Of a DNA stretch of 64,000 bases, positions 36,310-46,905 are shown in pieces (position 1 is the stretch's first letter; every line of letters begins with the position of its first letter). Under the pieces are notes generated by a model. The model was given only the letters and a program-made list of their open reading frames with translations. It searched no databases and was not told the origin of the DNA. Source of the DNA: Phascolarctos cinereus (lineage: Eukaryota; Chordata; Mammalia; Diprotodontia; Phascolarctidae); NCBI RefSeq assembly GCF_002099425.1, contig NW_018344164.1, positions 3,056,501-3,120,500 of the forward strand, in the 5' to 3' direction. A program made the translations under genes and the position numbers.

Positions 36310-37510
36310 AGAATCAGTCAACAGTATTTATTTATTAAGCACTTCATATGTATTACACTAATATGTCCTAGGTGATGGGGATACAAAGAAAGGGGAAAAT
36401 ATGGTACTTGCCCTCAAGAAGCACACATTCTAACAGAGGAGTCCACATGTAAATAACTCAGTATGTCACTAGGCAAATAACAACATATAAAAAGAATAGA
36501 TGGATTAAGGTAACCTGGAAGAAGAAGAATTAGTAGGTTGAAAGTGACAGGGAAATGCCTCCATAGAAGATAGGCTTTGCACTGGATCTGGAAGGAAGCC
36601 AGGGGAAGGGAGTGGGCACAGCACTCCAGATATAAGGCACAGCCAGGGCAAAGGCATGGAGTTGGAAGAGAGAGCGTCACGCTCAAGGAACAGCAAGTTA
36701 GTGCAGCTTGCTCTCTGAGTGTGTAGAAGGGAGTGATACAGAAGAAGGAAGCTAGAAATGCTGGAAAGGACTAGGTTATGAGGAGTTTTAAAGGCCCGAC
36801 AGAAGACTTTATATTTGGTCCAGGATGTAACAGGGAGCCACTCAGGGTCTTTGAGTAGGGAGATGACAGACCAACACTTTAGAAAAATCACCTTGGTAGC
36901 AGCATAAAAGGTGGACTGAAGTAGAGACAGAGATTTGAGAGAGGGAAGGCGATTAGAACACTACTGCAGTAGTGCAAGTGACGGGTGATAAAGGCCTAGA
37001 CCAGGGTCATGGCTGTCTGAGGGGACAGAATAAAAGATGCTGTGAAGTAGGGAAAAAATGAGATTTTTACGTGGCAGCTAAGTGGCACAGTGGATAGAGC
37101 ACTGGCCCCGAAGTCAGGAGGCCCTGAGTTCAGACCAGACACTTGACACTTACTAGCTGTGTGACCCTGGGCAAGTCACTTAACCCCAACTGCCTTGCCA
37201 AAAAAAAAAAGAAAAGAAAGAAAGAAAAGAAAAACAAAAAGAAAAAGAAAAAAACAAGATTTTACAATGGATTGGATATTGGATATTGGGGTTAACATCA
37301 AGGTTGCAAGCCTGGTTGAAAGCAAGGATGGTGGTGTCATTGAAAGTAATAGAGGAGTAAAGAACAGGGGAGGGTCTGCAGGGAAAGATGATGACTGCTA
37401 TCTTGGACATGTTGAGTTTGAGAAGTCTACAGGACATCCAGTTGGACATATCCAAGAGGCAGTTAGAGATGCATGACTGTAGCTCAGCAAAGAGATTAGG
37501 GATGGAGGGG

Positions 37511-37515
<5 letters not shown>
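36310..37515 (-). mobile_element. LINE-2 (CR1 clade), 3' end to RT C-terminus, split by a SINE
   Basis: Runs from the L2 terminus ('ttattaagcacttcatatgt') through 'gccagggcaaaggcatggag' and 'gggagccactcagggtcttt' to the RT end. Minus-strand translation gives LQSCISNCLLDMSNWMS and LKLNMSK near 37370-37480, the 'LN..K' region after the RT palm in L2/CR1. 37071-37256 is a plus-strand SINE insert. About 1 kb of L2 remains; no intact frame. Confidence 0.85.
37071..37256 (+). repeat. WSINE1-type SINE inserted in L2
   Basis: 'gtggcagctaagtggcacag', 'gaagtcaggaggccctgagt', 'gtgaccctgggcaagtcact', 'aaccccaactgccttgcc' and a long A-rich tail. Flanked by agatttttac (37061-37070) and agattttac (37257-37265). 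Confidence 0.9.
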
Positions 37516-37556
<41 letters not shown>

Positions 37557-37587
37557 ATACATACATACATACATACATACGTACACA
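37514..37587. repeat. Compound (GT)n-(ACAT)n microsatellite
   Basis: About 19 GT units then about 7 ACAT units. Alternating purine/pyrimidine, at the inner edge of the L2 copy. Confidence 0.95.
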
Positions 37588-38900
37588 AAGACATCTGTGA
37601 ATCATTTGACTAGATATGTGAACAAGCTGGAAATTGCCTGTAGACGATACAGTTTTACCTTTCAGGAAGACATACCCACAGTGGTCTTTCTCTCTCTTAT
37701 CTCTATAATTACTCTTATTTTTCAATCACTTTAAACGTGATAACATTCTGTAACTCTGTTTTAAAAATATATCAGTAATACTTAGTATAGTTAGTGCTAA
37801 ATTCTCCTGGGTAACAAATGACTCCATTATGCTACAAAAAGAAGCTGGCTACTCACAACAACCATTGTTCACTGACAGCTATCTTTTGAATGGAGGAATC
37901 ACAGTAGCCATCTCCTCCATCCCCTCAAGTCAGCTTAAAGCAAAACTCTACTTTATGGGCCTCTCCCACCATCTGGTGCTCCATTTCACCTAAAAACACG
38001 AGAAGTGACTGATGTACTGCTATCACTATCTTTCTAATACAAACTGTAAGTCCATGATGACAATATCCAAAGGCTAGTGTCCAGAGCTCTTGATACAAGT
38101 GAGTCCCTTGTGCTAGGAAGTACATGCTTCTGCAGACCTGAGGAATATCCAAATTGGGCAGCTTAAGGAAGAGCTGCACAATCAGCAACAAATAACAAAA
38201 TAGATTATATACTTGGCTGGGAAAAAAATCCCACTAATACTTTGGCTGCTTTCCTAGTGATTATAATAGAGGAGAAATTCACTTGCTATCTGAAATAAAA
38301 AATAGTTCAGTATAATAAAAGTGACAATGGCCTGACATGCTGTAGTTGTACTGCAATTGTTGAATAACATGCCAGTGATAACAACAGAATGTCAAAGATG
38401 AATAATATCCAAATATCTGATGACATCAAAATTATCTGGTTACTGGCCTAACTGTCTTGGGATAAGAGATGGGTTTAGAATATACATACATATGTACATG
38501 TATGGGTGTGTGCACACATGTGTGTGCCTCCCCCACACACGCACATTCTGAGAATACCTGAATCTGCCCAGACTAAAAAAGGAAGAATCATTTATGTAAC
38601 ACATAGCTGAGAAGGCTGAAGGTTTTGATAACCTTCGAATCTAACTCTAGAAGCCATTTCCTTGTATAATGGTTTCCCAGCTTCCTTAGTAAACTATTTA
38701 ACTTTAAGTCCGGAAGTTGAGGTGCCTTCTTAAGGAAACAACAGGACTGGCTACTGCTCTGATCCACCAGGGAGAAATGCCACATGGATTCCTAGTAATT
38801 CCACCTCATTTCCCTACTGAGCGTTGATCCCTAGACCTTCCAGGTAAATCAGGTATTATGATCCTCATTCTTACAGCTGGGGATCAGAAGTTTGCATGAG
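37588..38900. other. Intronic sequence, mostly unassigned
   Basis: A TG/CA-rich alternating patch at 38480-38545. No gene or named repeat. Confidence 0.4.
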
Positions 38901-38904
38901 GAAG

Positions 38905-39285
38905 GAATACAGAACATTCAAAGCTCAAGGAAACCTTAAGCTCACCTAGTCCACCCCTCGCCTGTTACAGATGAGGACCCTGATGCCCAAAGACTTAAGT
39001 GACTCAAGGTCAAACAAGGATTCCAAGCCAGGGGATACCAGGACATTGATGAACTAGCCTCTGCCCTCAAGGAAACTATTCTATCACGTCCACAATGAAG
39101 GGAATACAAAGTAAACACAGAATATACACAGCCAGAGAGTTAATGAGATAGGATAAAAGCCTCTCTCTGTTAGATTGTTAACTATTTGAGGACAGGGACT
39201 GTCTTGGCTCACCCATTTGCATCCACGCACCTTACCACACAACAGTAAGCATTTAATAAATGCTTTTTGTTTCTTTAATTCATTC
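38905..39285 (+). repeat. MIR3-type SINE and L2 3' end
   Basis: 38905-39035: 'aaccttaagctcacctagtc', 'gttacagatgaggaccctga'. 39160-39285: L2 terminus 'ggacagggactgtcttggct', 'agcatttaataaatgctttt'. Confidence 0.65.
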
Positions 39286-39461
39286 ATCCCCACATGGATA
39301 GATCAACTTTACAAGGGGTTACCACCAGCTTTTCTAAATTTGAAGACACATGGATATTTCCAATTCGTCACTTTTAGATTTCTCTTTGTGAGTTATTAAA
39401 TTTCCTTACGCTTCTCCACTCTCCCCACTGGCTGCCTGCCTTTCCCTATTTTATCCCTTCA

Positions 39462-40145
39462 TTCATCAAATATTTATTGAATACCTACTTTGCACATGAC
39501 ACTTGTACATGAGACATAAATATCCATCAAACAGAATTCTGGATCTCAAGGAATTATTTCTTGATGCTTTCTCCACAAGGGGTGCCAAGTCAAGGAGGGA
39601 GCAACAAAATTTCCATGTATTTGTGTAGCTGTTCAGTGGCTCAAGGCAAGAAGTCCTGGCATTGCCCAAGAAAGCCCGAGATCAGGTGTGCCCAGGCTGC
39701 AGGAGCCCTTCTTCCCTCTTTGGATGTCGACCTTTCTTCAAGACTCAGCTCAGGCACCATCCCACTAGGAGCTTCTTGCTATCCCCCAGCCCCTGCTGTC
39801 CTCTCCCTCCCAGGCAGAGACCACATTTGATCTATTTTGCATGTGCTTTTATCGGGACTGGTTTTGTCCAGATAATGTCATCTCTTGGAGATGAGGGAGT
39901 ATTTCCAATTTGTTTTTGGGTCCCTGGCACTTAGCATAGTTCTCATTAACTCATCAACCAACAGAAATGCCCACCGTACACAAAACACCATCTAGCTACA
40001 AAGGATATAAAGACGTAGGACAAAGATCTTATTCTTAAGAAGCCATACATGGAAGAGGAGAGACAGACATGTGGCCAAATGACCATTCATCTCCTGGGTC
40101 TCGGTTTCTAAGTCACCTTCAGCTCTAAATCCCATCATCTTATGA
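39462..40145. repeat. Back-to-back L2 3' ends and a MIR tail
   Basis: 39462-39560 minus ('caaatatttattgaatacct'). 39690-39955 plus ('cttcaagactcagctcaggc', 'gtccctggcacttagcatag'). 39958-40075 minus ('caaaggatataaagacgtag'). 40078-40145 MIR tail. Confidence 0.6.
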
Positions 40146-40319
40146 ACCATGATGAAGTGGCATGAGACGTGTCTAAAGTCATTTCTGTGACTGACATTAC
40201 AAAATTCTACCTTCGAGAAGCTAAATTTAGTTTGGGGATACACTTTTATTTCACATTTGACTCAAAACATTTAAGGAGATGAGTATCTTTGGAAGGCCCC
40301 CCCCCCCAACTTTCTGGCA

Positions 40320-40790
40320 TCACCTATTTGCATAAAATAAGCTCTAAGCATTTCAGAGCTACCAGATGGCGTTCATTCCACCTCTACAATATAATCATTT
40401 ATCCAAGCAAAACTTCAATTATTCCTTTATAGCCATTCAGCATAAATGACAATTAAAATTAGACATTCAGTGTTCATTACAAGCCAAACCTAAGCAAGTA
40501 TTCTTAAATGCTCTCACAAGCATCATCTCACCAAGGCAGCGCCTCACCCATCACTACCACAGCACGTTATTTACCAATCATCTCTGTATGTTTTCCTCTT
40601 TGAAGCATTGTTCTAATACTCAGCTACAATAAACAAACCTTGTGTGCTTAATTAGGCCGCTGTACTATCAAGAAGAAGTTGGCCCTCTTCCATTTTGACT
40701 ATTTAAAATCTTCATTAAGGCTGCTAACGCAATACCAATTCTATCAGGCTTATACACATGGACCTAGGGGTTGGATGAAAAAAAGATGTT
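40320..40790. promoter_or_regulatory. Candidate conserved non-coding element with CTCF-like site
   Basis: Repeat-free block with Oct-like 'tatttgcataaaat', 'gcttaattaggccgctg', 'atcttcattaaggctgctaa' and a CTCF-like ctaccagatggcgt at 40359-40372 (12 of 14 to CCACCAGATGGCGC). The flank has a C run near 40299-40308 and a CA/TG-rich tract at 40805-40890. Confidence 0.35.
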
Positions 40791-40799
40791 GCCCCTAAG

Positions 40800-40890
40800 G
40801 AAAAGAAAATGCACACGCATGTGTACGTACACTTACATATGTATGCACACACATATACGCATGCACACACACACATGCGCACACACTAAG
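40800..40890. repeat. CA/TG-rich alternating tract
   Basis: Irregular CA, TG and CG-containing alternation, a candidate Z-DNA former. 40891-41800 beyond it is unassigned. Confidence 0.8.
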
Positions 40891-41800
40891 TGACTCAGGA
40901 AGAGAAAGCAGGACCAAGAGAACAAATACACCATGACCACAGGAAAGGAAAGAAAATTAACACAAAAAGACCTAAGGGTTCCAATGAAAGCAAGAGCCAT
41001 CTTTCCTCTCAAAGTCTACTGATGTCCATCTTTCTCCCTCTCGGCAGAAGCATAGAGAGCTGTGGAAGATACACGTATTGTCAGACATAGGCAGGTGTTA
41101 CAGGTTTTTGCTTATCTGATTTCCCTTGTTGCAAAGGAAGGTTCCTACTGGAATTGGGGAATAACAAATAATGGAAAATGCAGGAATCTATTTTTAAATG
41201 CACACAAATACAAGAGGGGACACTGCTGTAAATTACACCAATGATTCTAGCATTGTGAAAAAGTTCCAGGTACAAATACGGTTTTGACACTTAACTTCTA
41301 CAACAAAAAAGTTATTCAGTCTCTCAGTTAGAATTTCTGTGCCTACTATTACAGACCCATTTACCCTAGTATTTTAAGAAGTGCAATTTAAAATATTTTG
41401 TTATCTTGTGATTTTCTATTCATTTTTTTTTAGAATGACATCTTTCTATATCTAAAGTCATAGCAACAAGAGGCCAGGCTATCAAAAACATAGCCTCCAT
41501 GGGAGGGAGGGGACATCATCCTGGTTGTACTACAGAGATACCCAGAAAAATGGGAAGCAACCCTGTAGCAGCAACATGGTCAAATGCAAAGAAGTCAAGT
41601 CTCCAAGGGACAGAACTATTGCACACCTATTAAATTAAAATATCCCGAAGAGAGGAAGAGCAACTTGGTAACATCTGAACTATGAAAGGCCTAAGGCAAG
41701 TTATGGATGGCAAATTTCAGACTGACAAACTCCACCAAGAAAACTTGGCAACTACCGTCCAAGCCTGCAGTGCCAACATCCTAAGCAATCTTAGAGGAGG

Positions 41801-41954
41801 GGGCAGTTAGGTGATGCAGTGGATAGAGCACCAGCCCTGAAGTCAGGAGGACCTGAGTTCAAAATTTGGCCTCAGATATATGATACTCACTAGCTGTGTG
41901 ACCCTGGACAAGTCACTTAACCCTGACTGCCTCACCAAAAAACAAACAAAAAAA
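41801..41954 (+). repeat. WSINE1-type SINE
   Basis: 'gggcagttaggtgatgcagt', 'ccctgaagtcaggaggacct', 'ctagctgtgtgaccctggac', A-rich tail to 41954. Possible target duplication: cttagaggag (41790-41799) and cttagggaag (41955-41964), 8 of 10. Confidence 0.9.
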
Positions 41955-42204
41955 CTTAGGGAAGAAAAAGTCATCTAGCCACGCAAATAACTGTGCCTCT
42001 AATTATGTCACCTTTTACCGCCACAAAGCAACAAACAGGACCATTATTCACATTAAAAAAAGAACTGCATATCAAAACGCTTCAGAATGCAGCACAGACT
42101 GTTTAAATCTCCAGTCAGCCTTGCTTACGTGACCTTGTCTCCAGCCCAAGAGCAACAAATGATCTGTCAGGGCATCTAGGACAAATGCACGCAAAAGAAA
42201 GAGA

Positions 42205-42640
42205 GGAAGCATAACGCAGGAGGCAGGATTTGGGTCGGACAGGCCGAGGTTGAAGTCATAAGTCTGACGTCTACTGGCTGTGCAACCAGGGGGAGCCAGG
42301 TCCTGCTCCAGCTCCTTGTGACCTCGAGCACCCAATCCCAACTCACCCACCTGCCACCAGCCAGACTCCAGCCCACCTTTCCAGGCTCATTATGAATGAC
42401 TCCCCTGCTCACCCTCTTTGTCTCAGACAGAAGTTCTTGCTGTTCCTCAGGCACCATCACCCATCTTCTATCTCCGGGCCTTTGCATGAGTCATTTCTCT
42501 CGCTTAGAATGCCCCACTTTCTCCCCTCTACTCACTGGACTCTCTGGTCTCCTTCGCCGCTTGGCTCTGGTACCACATGCAACACAAGGCCTTCCCAAGC
42601 CCGTGGGTAGTTCCTCACTCCTCCTTACCAAGTAGTTATC
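42205..42640 (+). repeat. MIR fragment and L2 3' region
   Basis: 42205-42300 MIR-like ('ctactggctgtgcaaccagg'). 42370-42640 L2: 'ctttgcatgagtcatttctc', 'gcttagaatgccccactttc', 'acacaaggccttcccaagcc'. Confidence 0.65.
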
Positions 42641-42644
42641 TGCT

Positions 42645-42885
42645 AGAGAAGCAGTGTGGTATAGTGGAGAGGGCACTGGCCTTGGAGCCGGCAAGACCCG
42701 GGTTCAAGGCCCACCCTGACCCACACTTGCAAGCTCATCAGACTCTCATCTCAATACCATGGGCAGCTCTAAGACTTTAAACTGCAAAGATGGGGACAAC
42801 TGGCATAGGTGGAAGAAGACCCTCACTCAGAGCTCCATCCACCAGAAGCCACAGAGTCAGGCCCAATCCCTGCATCCTGGACAGG
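42645..42885 (+). repeat. MIR-related marsupial SINE
   Basis: 'gcagtgtggtatagtggaga', 'ggccttggagccggcaagac', 'ccgggttcaaggcccaccct' (B-box-like), then 'ggcagctctaagactttaaa'. Confidence 0.65.
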
Positions 42886-42964
42886 CCCTTAATAAATGCT
42901 ACTAAGCGCATGAGAATTTCTCTTAAAAGCCCCAAGTGCAGATGGGCTGCTGATCTGAATTGGT

Positions 42965-43460
42965 GGCACTGAAGGCTATAAGTACTTATTAAGCACCTGT
43001 CAGGCAGCTAGGTGGCACCATAGTGCAAAAAGTGCCACGCCTGGAGTCAGGAAGACATCTCGAGTTCAAATCTGGCCTCAGACACTTAGACTAGCTGTGT
43101 GACCCTGGGCAAGTCACTTCACCCTGTTGCCTCAGTTTCCTCATCTGTAAAATGAGCTGGATAGGAAAAGGCAAACCCCTCTAGTATCTCTGCCAAGAAA
43201 ACTCCAAATGGGGTCACAAAGAGTTAGACATGACTGAAAAATGACAACAACAAAGCACCTATTATGTGCCAAATACTATGTTAAATGATGAGGGTGCAGA
43301 GAAAAGCAAAAAGCAGTTTCTGCCCAGCAGTCTAGTTGGGGAAGGGAGGCAGAGGCAACTCACCAAAGACTATGCACAAACAAGACAGATACAGGCTATT
43401 CTGGAGACGATCCCGGGGAAGGTACTTCCCCGGAGAACTGGAAGAAGCTTCTTACAGAAG
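42965..43460 (-). mobile_element. LINE-2 3' end, split by a SINE
   Basis: 42965-43000 ('agtacttattaagcacctgt') resumes at 43253 ('aagcacctattatgtgccaa') and continues to 'gaagaagcttcttacagaag'. The 165-codon plus-strand frame at 43266-43763 starts inside this repeat. Confidence 0.8.
43001..43252 (+). repeat. MAR1-type CORE-SINE inserted in L2
   Basis: Full length: 'caggcagctaggtggcacca', 'ctggagtcaggaagacatct', 'gggcaagtcacttcaccctg', 'aaatggggtcacaaagagtt', 'gacatgactgaaaaatgac'. Target duplication aagcacct (42991-42998 and 43253-43260). Confidence 0.9.
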
Positions 43461-44520
43461 GGGAAAGGAGTTTCCACACTAGGAAGTCCCCACAGTGATG
43501 ACATTCCAGGCCCAAAGCCCTTCCCACAAAACACTGCAACAGGAAAAAAAAAAAAGCAGGGATTTATTGATCAAAACGGGAAAAAACAAACAAGTTCCCA
43601 CCCATACACAATGGGGGCTTCGAAGCTGTCCCTGGAGGCCTGTGAGTCAACCCCTGAGCTGTTCCTTCTGCACTCACTTGCTCATGATGTTTCCATTCAG
43701 CGGCAATGGGCTTCTGAGGCAAAAGCAACTGTGAAAATGACCAAAGAATTCAGACATTCTTAATGGCCTATCTGCCTCAGTTTGAGATCATCTTAATACA
43801 CTGAAATGGTGGCAATTAGCCGGGGCTGGGCTCAGCAGAGGCCTAGACTACAAGGCAGCTTCGCTTCTCCTCCCCATGACAATTAACCTTGATGGCAGTC
43901 TGCAAAGTGCTCTTCAACACGGGCAGGAGGATAAAGCCATCAGCGCGGCCATGCGAAGGTCTTACCCAAAGCAACAAAGCCGCTGCGTCTGTGATACGTG
44001 CACCCCAGGGGGAGACAAAGCAGACAAATCCACGTCCACGGCCCCACGGACACACTCGCTGCACGGCTGTCCATCCCAGGCACCACACCAGAGGATGGTG
44101 TGGGTTACAGAGACCTCCCTTGAGAAGCCAGCACAGGTCACAGTCACAGGAGAGCAGAAGGACATTCCAATCTGCCCTGTATCTTGTGTGAAATGATTGT
44201 CACCAGCATGATCCATGAGATGACGCAAATATCAAGATTACAAAGGTAAACACAGGCTAAAAAAAAAACTGCGTAGAACAGGGCAAGGCAGCAGCTTTAC
44301 TGGATTGAGCCAAGTTAAAGCAATGTTATGGGAGCAGGTGCCGGGGAGGAGCCTGCATCTGCAAAATTTCACCTGGAGGAATTAAGAAGGTAAAGGAAAG
44401 GATTCTGTGTAGTGAAGACACATAAACCACCTACTATTTGTGCTCTGCTCATCAAAGGAAATGGGGATCCAGCTAGCTCACTGCTTCAAAAGGCTGCAAA
44501 GACACAGAAGGACTCCTCAG
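43461..44520. other. Intronic sequence with a CpG-dense patch
   Basis: 43915-44070 holds about a dozen CpG in about 150 bases, unlike the CpG-poor surroundings. Open frames overlap on both strands (43876-44196 +, 43962-44228 -), an effect of GC content; no domain recognised. Confidence 0.4.
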
Positions 44521-44636
44521 GACCAGAGAATATTCAGAGCTAGAAAGGACCTCAGAAATAAATAAGCGAGTCCTCTCCTTTCATCCTACAGAGAGAGAGA
44601 CTGCGGCTCAAAGGAAACCTGTCTAAGGCAAGATGG

Positions 44637-45082
44637 CTAGGTAGTGAGCTGGCACAGCATTTAGAGGTAGAGACCTGGAGTCAGCAAGCCCCGAGTTCAA
44701 ATACAGCCTCAGACACTTACTAGCCTTGTGACCCTGCGCAAGTCGTCTTTTTTTTTTTTTTTTTTGCTTTTTGGTGAGGCAGTCGAGGTTAAGTGATTTG
44801 CCCAGGGTCACACAGCTAGTAAATGTCAAGTGTCTGAGGCCGCATTTGAACTCAGGTCCTCTTGACTTCAAGGCCAGAGCTCTATCCACTGTAAGACCTA
44901 GCTGCCCCCCTGGGCAAATCTTTTAACCTATCTCAGCCTGTTTCTGCATCTGTAAAATGGGGAAATGATGGCACCTACCTTCCAATTTGGATGTAAGGTC
45001 AAGTGAGATAACAGGTAAAGCAGCATTCAAATTTAAAAAAAAACTATCTAAATGGTTTCAGGTGCCATTGCTGTGATTGTTA
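44637..45082 (+). repeat. Marsupial CORE-SINE, itself split by WSINE1
   Basis: 44637-44744 ('gacctggagtcagcaagccc', 'cgagttcaaatacagcctca') resumes at 44909 ('ctgggcaaatcttttaacct', 'gcatctgtaaaatggggaaa'). Confidence 0.75.
44745..44908 (-). repeat. WSINE1-type SINE inside a CORE-SINE
   Basis: T-rich tail on the left, 'tggtgaggcagtcgaggtta', 'cagggtcacacagctagtaa', 'ccgcatttgaactcaggtcc', head 'gacctagctgcccc'. Flanks ctgcgcaagtc (44734-44744) and ctgggcaaatc (44909-44919), 9 of 11. Confidence 0.92.
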
Positions 45083-45534
45083 TAGAGATAAGATTTGAAC
45101 CCAGGGCCTTCCAACTCCAAATCTAGGGCTCTTGCCACTACTACTGCTGCCTCATTCTCATGTCACGTCAGTAGCAGTAATTTTCTCATGTTTCTCTACA
45201 TGAACAGATGCTCTTCTCTTTTCATGATGTGCAGGAACCAGGAAGGAAAAGCAAGAGCTTTCTCACAATTTACCACCTTTAAACCTGCAGTGACAAGTTA
45301 ACATGAAACTGTTTACAACCATCTCTGACATGACACTTCATTCTGTAATGTATGCAATGTGTGTCAAAGGGTTTCTCTGGGCCTCCTGCTTCTGACGGGA
45401 CATTCAGAGGAACAGCATGTGGCAGCCGGTGAACTCTGCTCCAAAAAGACTGCACCCAATGGCCAGGTCCATCTGATGCAACCCCAAAGAAAATCAATTA
45501 TTTCATTTTCCACAGGTACAGTCTTCTTTGCCTC

Positions 45535-45720
45535 AGAGATTTCAAGACGGACAGGATCTCAAAGGCCTTCTGATCCTGATTCCTCATTGTACAGATGAGA
45601 AAACTGGCACTGGACGATGTAAGGGTGGTCACACAGGGGGTACATGGACAAACAGGACTTGGCCTCAGGTTCTCTGACTCCAAACTCATCTCTCTTGTCC
45701 TCTGGACTATGTTGCCTTCT
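45535..45720 (+). repeat. MIR3-type SINE
   Basis: 'caggatctcaaaggccttct', 'acagatgagaaaactggcac', 'tggcctcaggttctctgact'. 45159-45534 is unassigned. Confidence 0.65.
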
Positions 45721-45797
45721 CTTTAATTATTTTGCCAATGGGAAATAAACCAATCATTTTCTGTTCAGTAAATGACTAATGGTCTTCAGGGTAGAGC

Positions 45798-46372
45798 ATT
45801 TTTTTAAATTTACTTATTTTGTTTTTAATTTATAGAATAAAACAAGAATTTCTATAATATAGTATGATAAAAAGGTTGTACATGAAACTGCAAATCTATT
45901 ATGTACAACTTGTTATTCCTTTTAAATATAGACAGTTATCATGTACATTTCTTTCCCTCCCTTTTCTTTCCCTGCCCTTCCCCACCCTAAAGATGGCTAC
46001 CATTAGACACAAATATTTATATATATGTAAAATCATTCTATACATACTTCTATTTATCAGTTCTTTCTCTGGATGCAGATAGCATCTTCCTTCATTTGTC
46101 CTTGGTAGTTAATCTGGGTATTTACAATAGTCAAAATGACTTACTCAAAGCTGTTTTTAAAACAATATTGCTGTTACTGTATATAACATTCTCTTGGTTC
46201 TACTCATTTTACTCTTCATTATTTCATGAAAGTCTTTCCATGTTTTTCTAAGATTTTTGAGCTCATCATTTCTTATAGCACAATTAGTATTCCATCACAA
46301 TCATACACCACAACTTGTTCAGCCATTCCCCAACCGATGGGCATTCCCATCAGGGTAGCTTCCAGAGAGTTT
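45798..46372 (-). mobile_element. LINE-1 3' end, decayed
   Basis: T-rich left end (poly-A), then 'gatagcatcttccttcattt', 'aaacaatattgctgttactg', 'cttatagcacaattagtatt', 'acaacttgttcagccattcc', 'ccaaccgatgggcattccca'. 5' truncated within the end of ORF2. Confidence 0.88.
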
Positions 46373-46905
46373 GTGAAATTCTAAATTTTAGTAGAAGTCA
46401 CCATCATTCTCAATATCAATCTGATCAGTGAAATCAAATAGCTAAGCAACACTAAGATCTAATAGTTTCAGACCAAACCTGTGAGGTGATTGTATAGGAA
46501 GGCACTGGAGAGGAAAACTCACATTGCCAGTGCAGAGTGGCCTTTGCAACGGAGAGAGAGTCTTCGAGAGTTAGAGCTTGGGGGTGGGAGGGGCGGGGTC
46601 TGAGCAGTTCAGTAAATTACTTAGGGTCACACAGCCAGAGGACTCAAGCCCGCGCCTCTCCAGAGAGAACACGAGCATTTCTACTATCATGAGGTCTTAT
46701 TTAGCACAGGAATGGTCAGAGTTTCATCATTTAACAGTGGGTGACTTTCCCAGATTGCTAGCTTGGTCAACAAGATGGTACACAGATTCATCTTAATTCC
46801 TGGTTTTGAGTTCAGAAGTGTGTCACTGACCATAGGTGGTATTCAGCCAATGCAACAGGCTTAAGGGATCACTCCGTGTGATAAACAGAGTTCTATTCTC
46901 TCTCA
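46373..46905. other. Intronic sequence, nothing firm
   Basis: A MIR3 trace at about 46600-46660 ('ttacttagggtcacacagcc'). Otherwise unassigned. Confidence 0.4.

Larger units (their letters stand above)
44525..45158 (+). repeat. MIR3-type SINE split by a nested SINE pair
   Basis: 5' part 44525-44636 ('attcagagctagaaaggacc', 'gagactgcggctcaaaggaa') resumes at about 45083 ('agatttgaacccagggcctt', 'caactccaaatctagggctc'). Confidence 0.6.

Noticed and set aside
37514-37587. CRISPR-like or satellite array
   Set aside because: Simple GT/ACAT microsatellite without spacers. No CRISPR array exists in the window.
37180-37725. 181-codon minus-strand frame as a gene
   Set aside because: It is L2 reverse-transcriptase residue joined to the translation of a GT/ACAT microsatellite and a SINE tail.
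43266-43763. 165-codon open frame as a gene
   Set aside because: It begins inside an L2 3' end read antisense and has no recognisable domain or splice context.
43876-44228. Overlapping open frames as a coding exon
   Set aside because: Frames stay open on both strands because of GC content; no domain or consistent splice sites. Kept only as a CpG finding.
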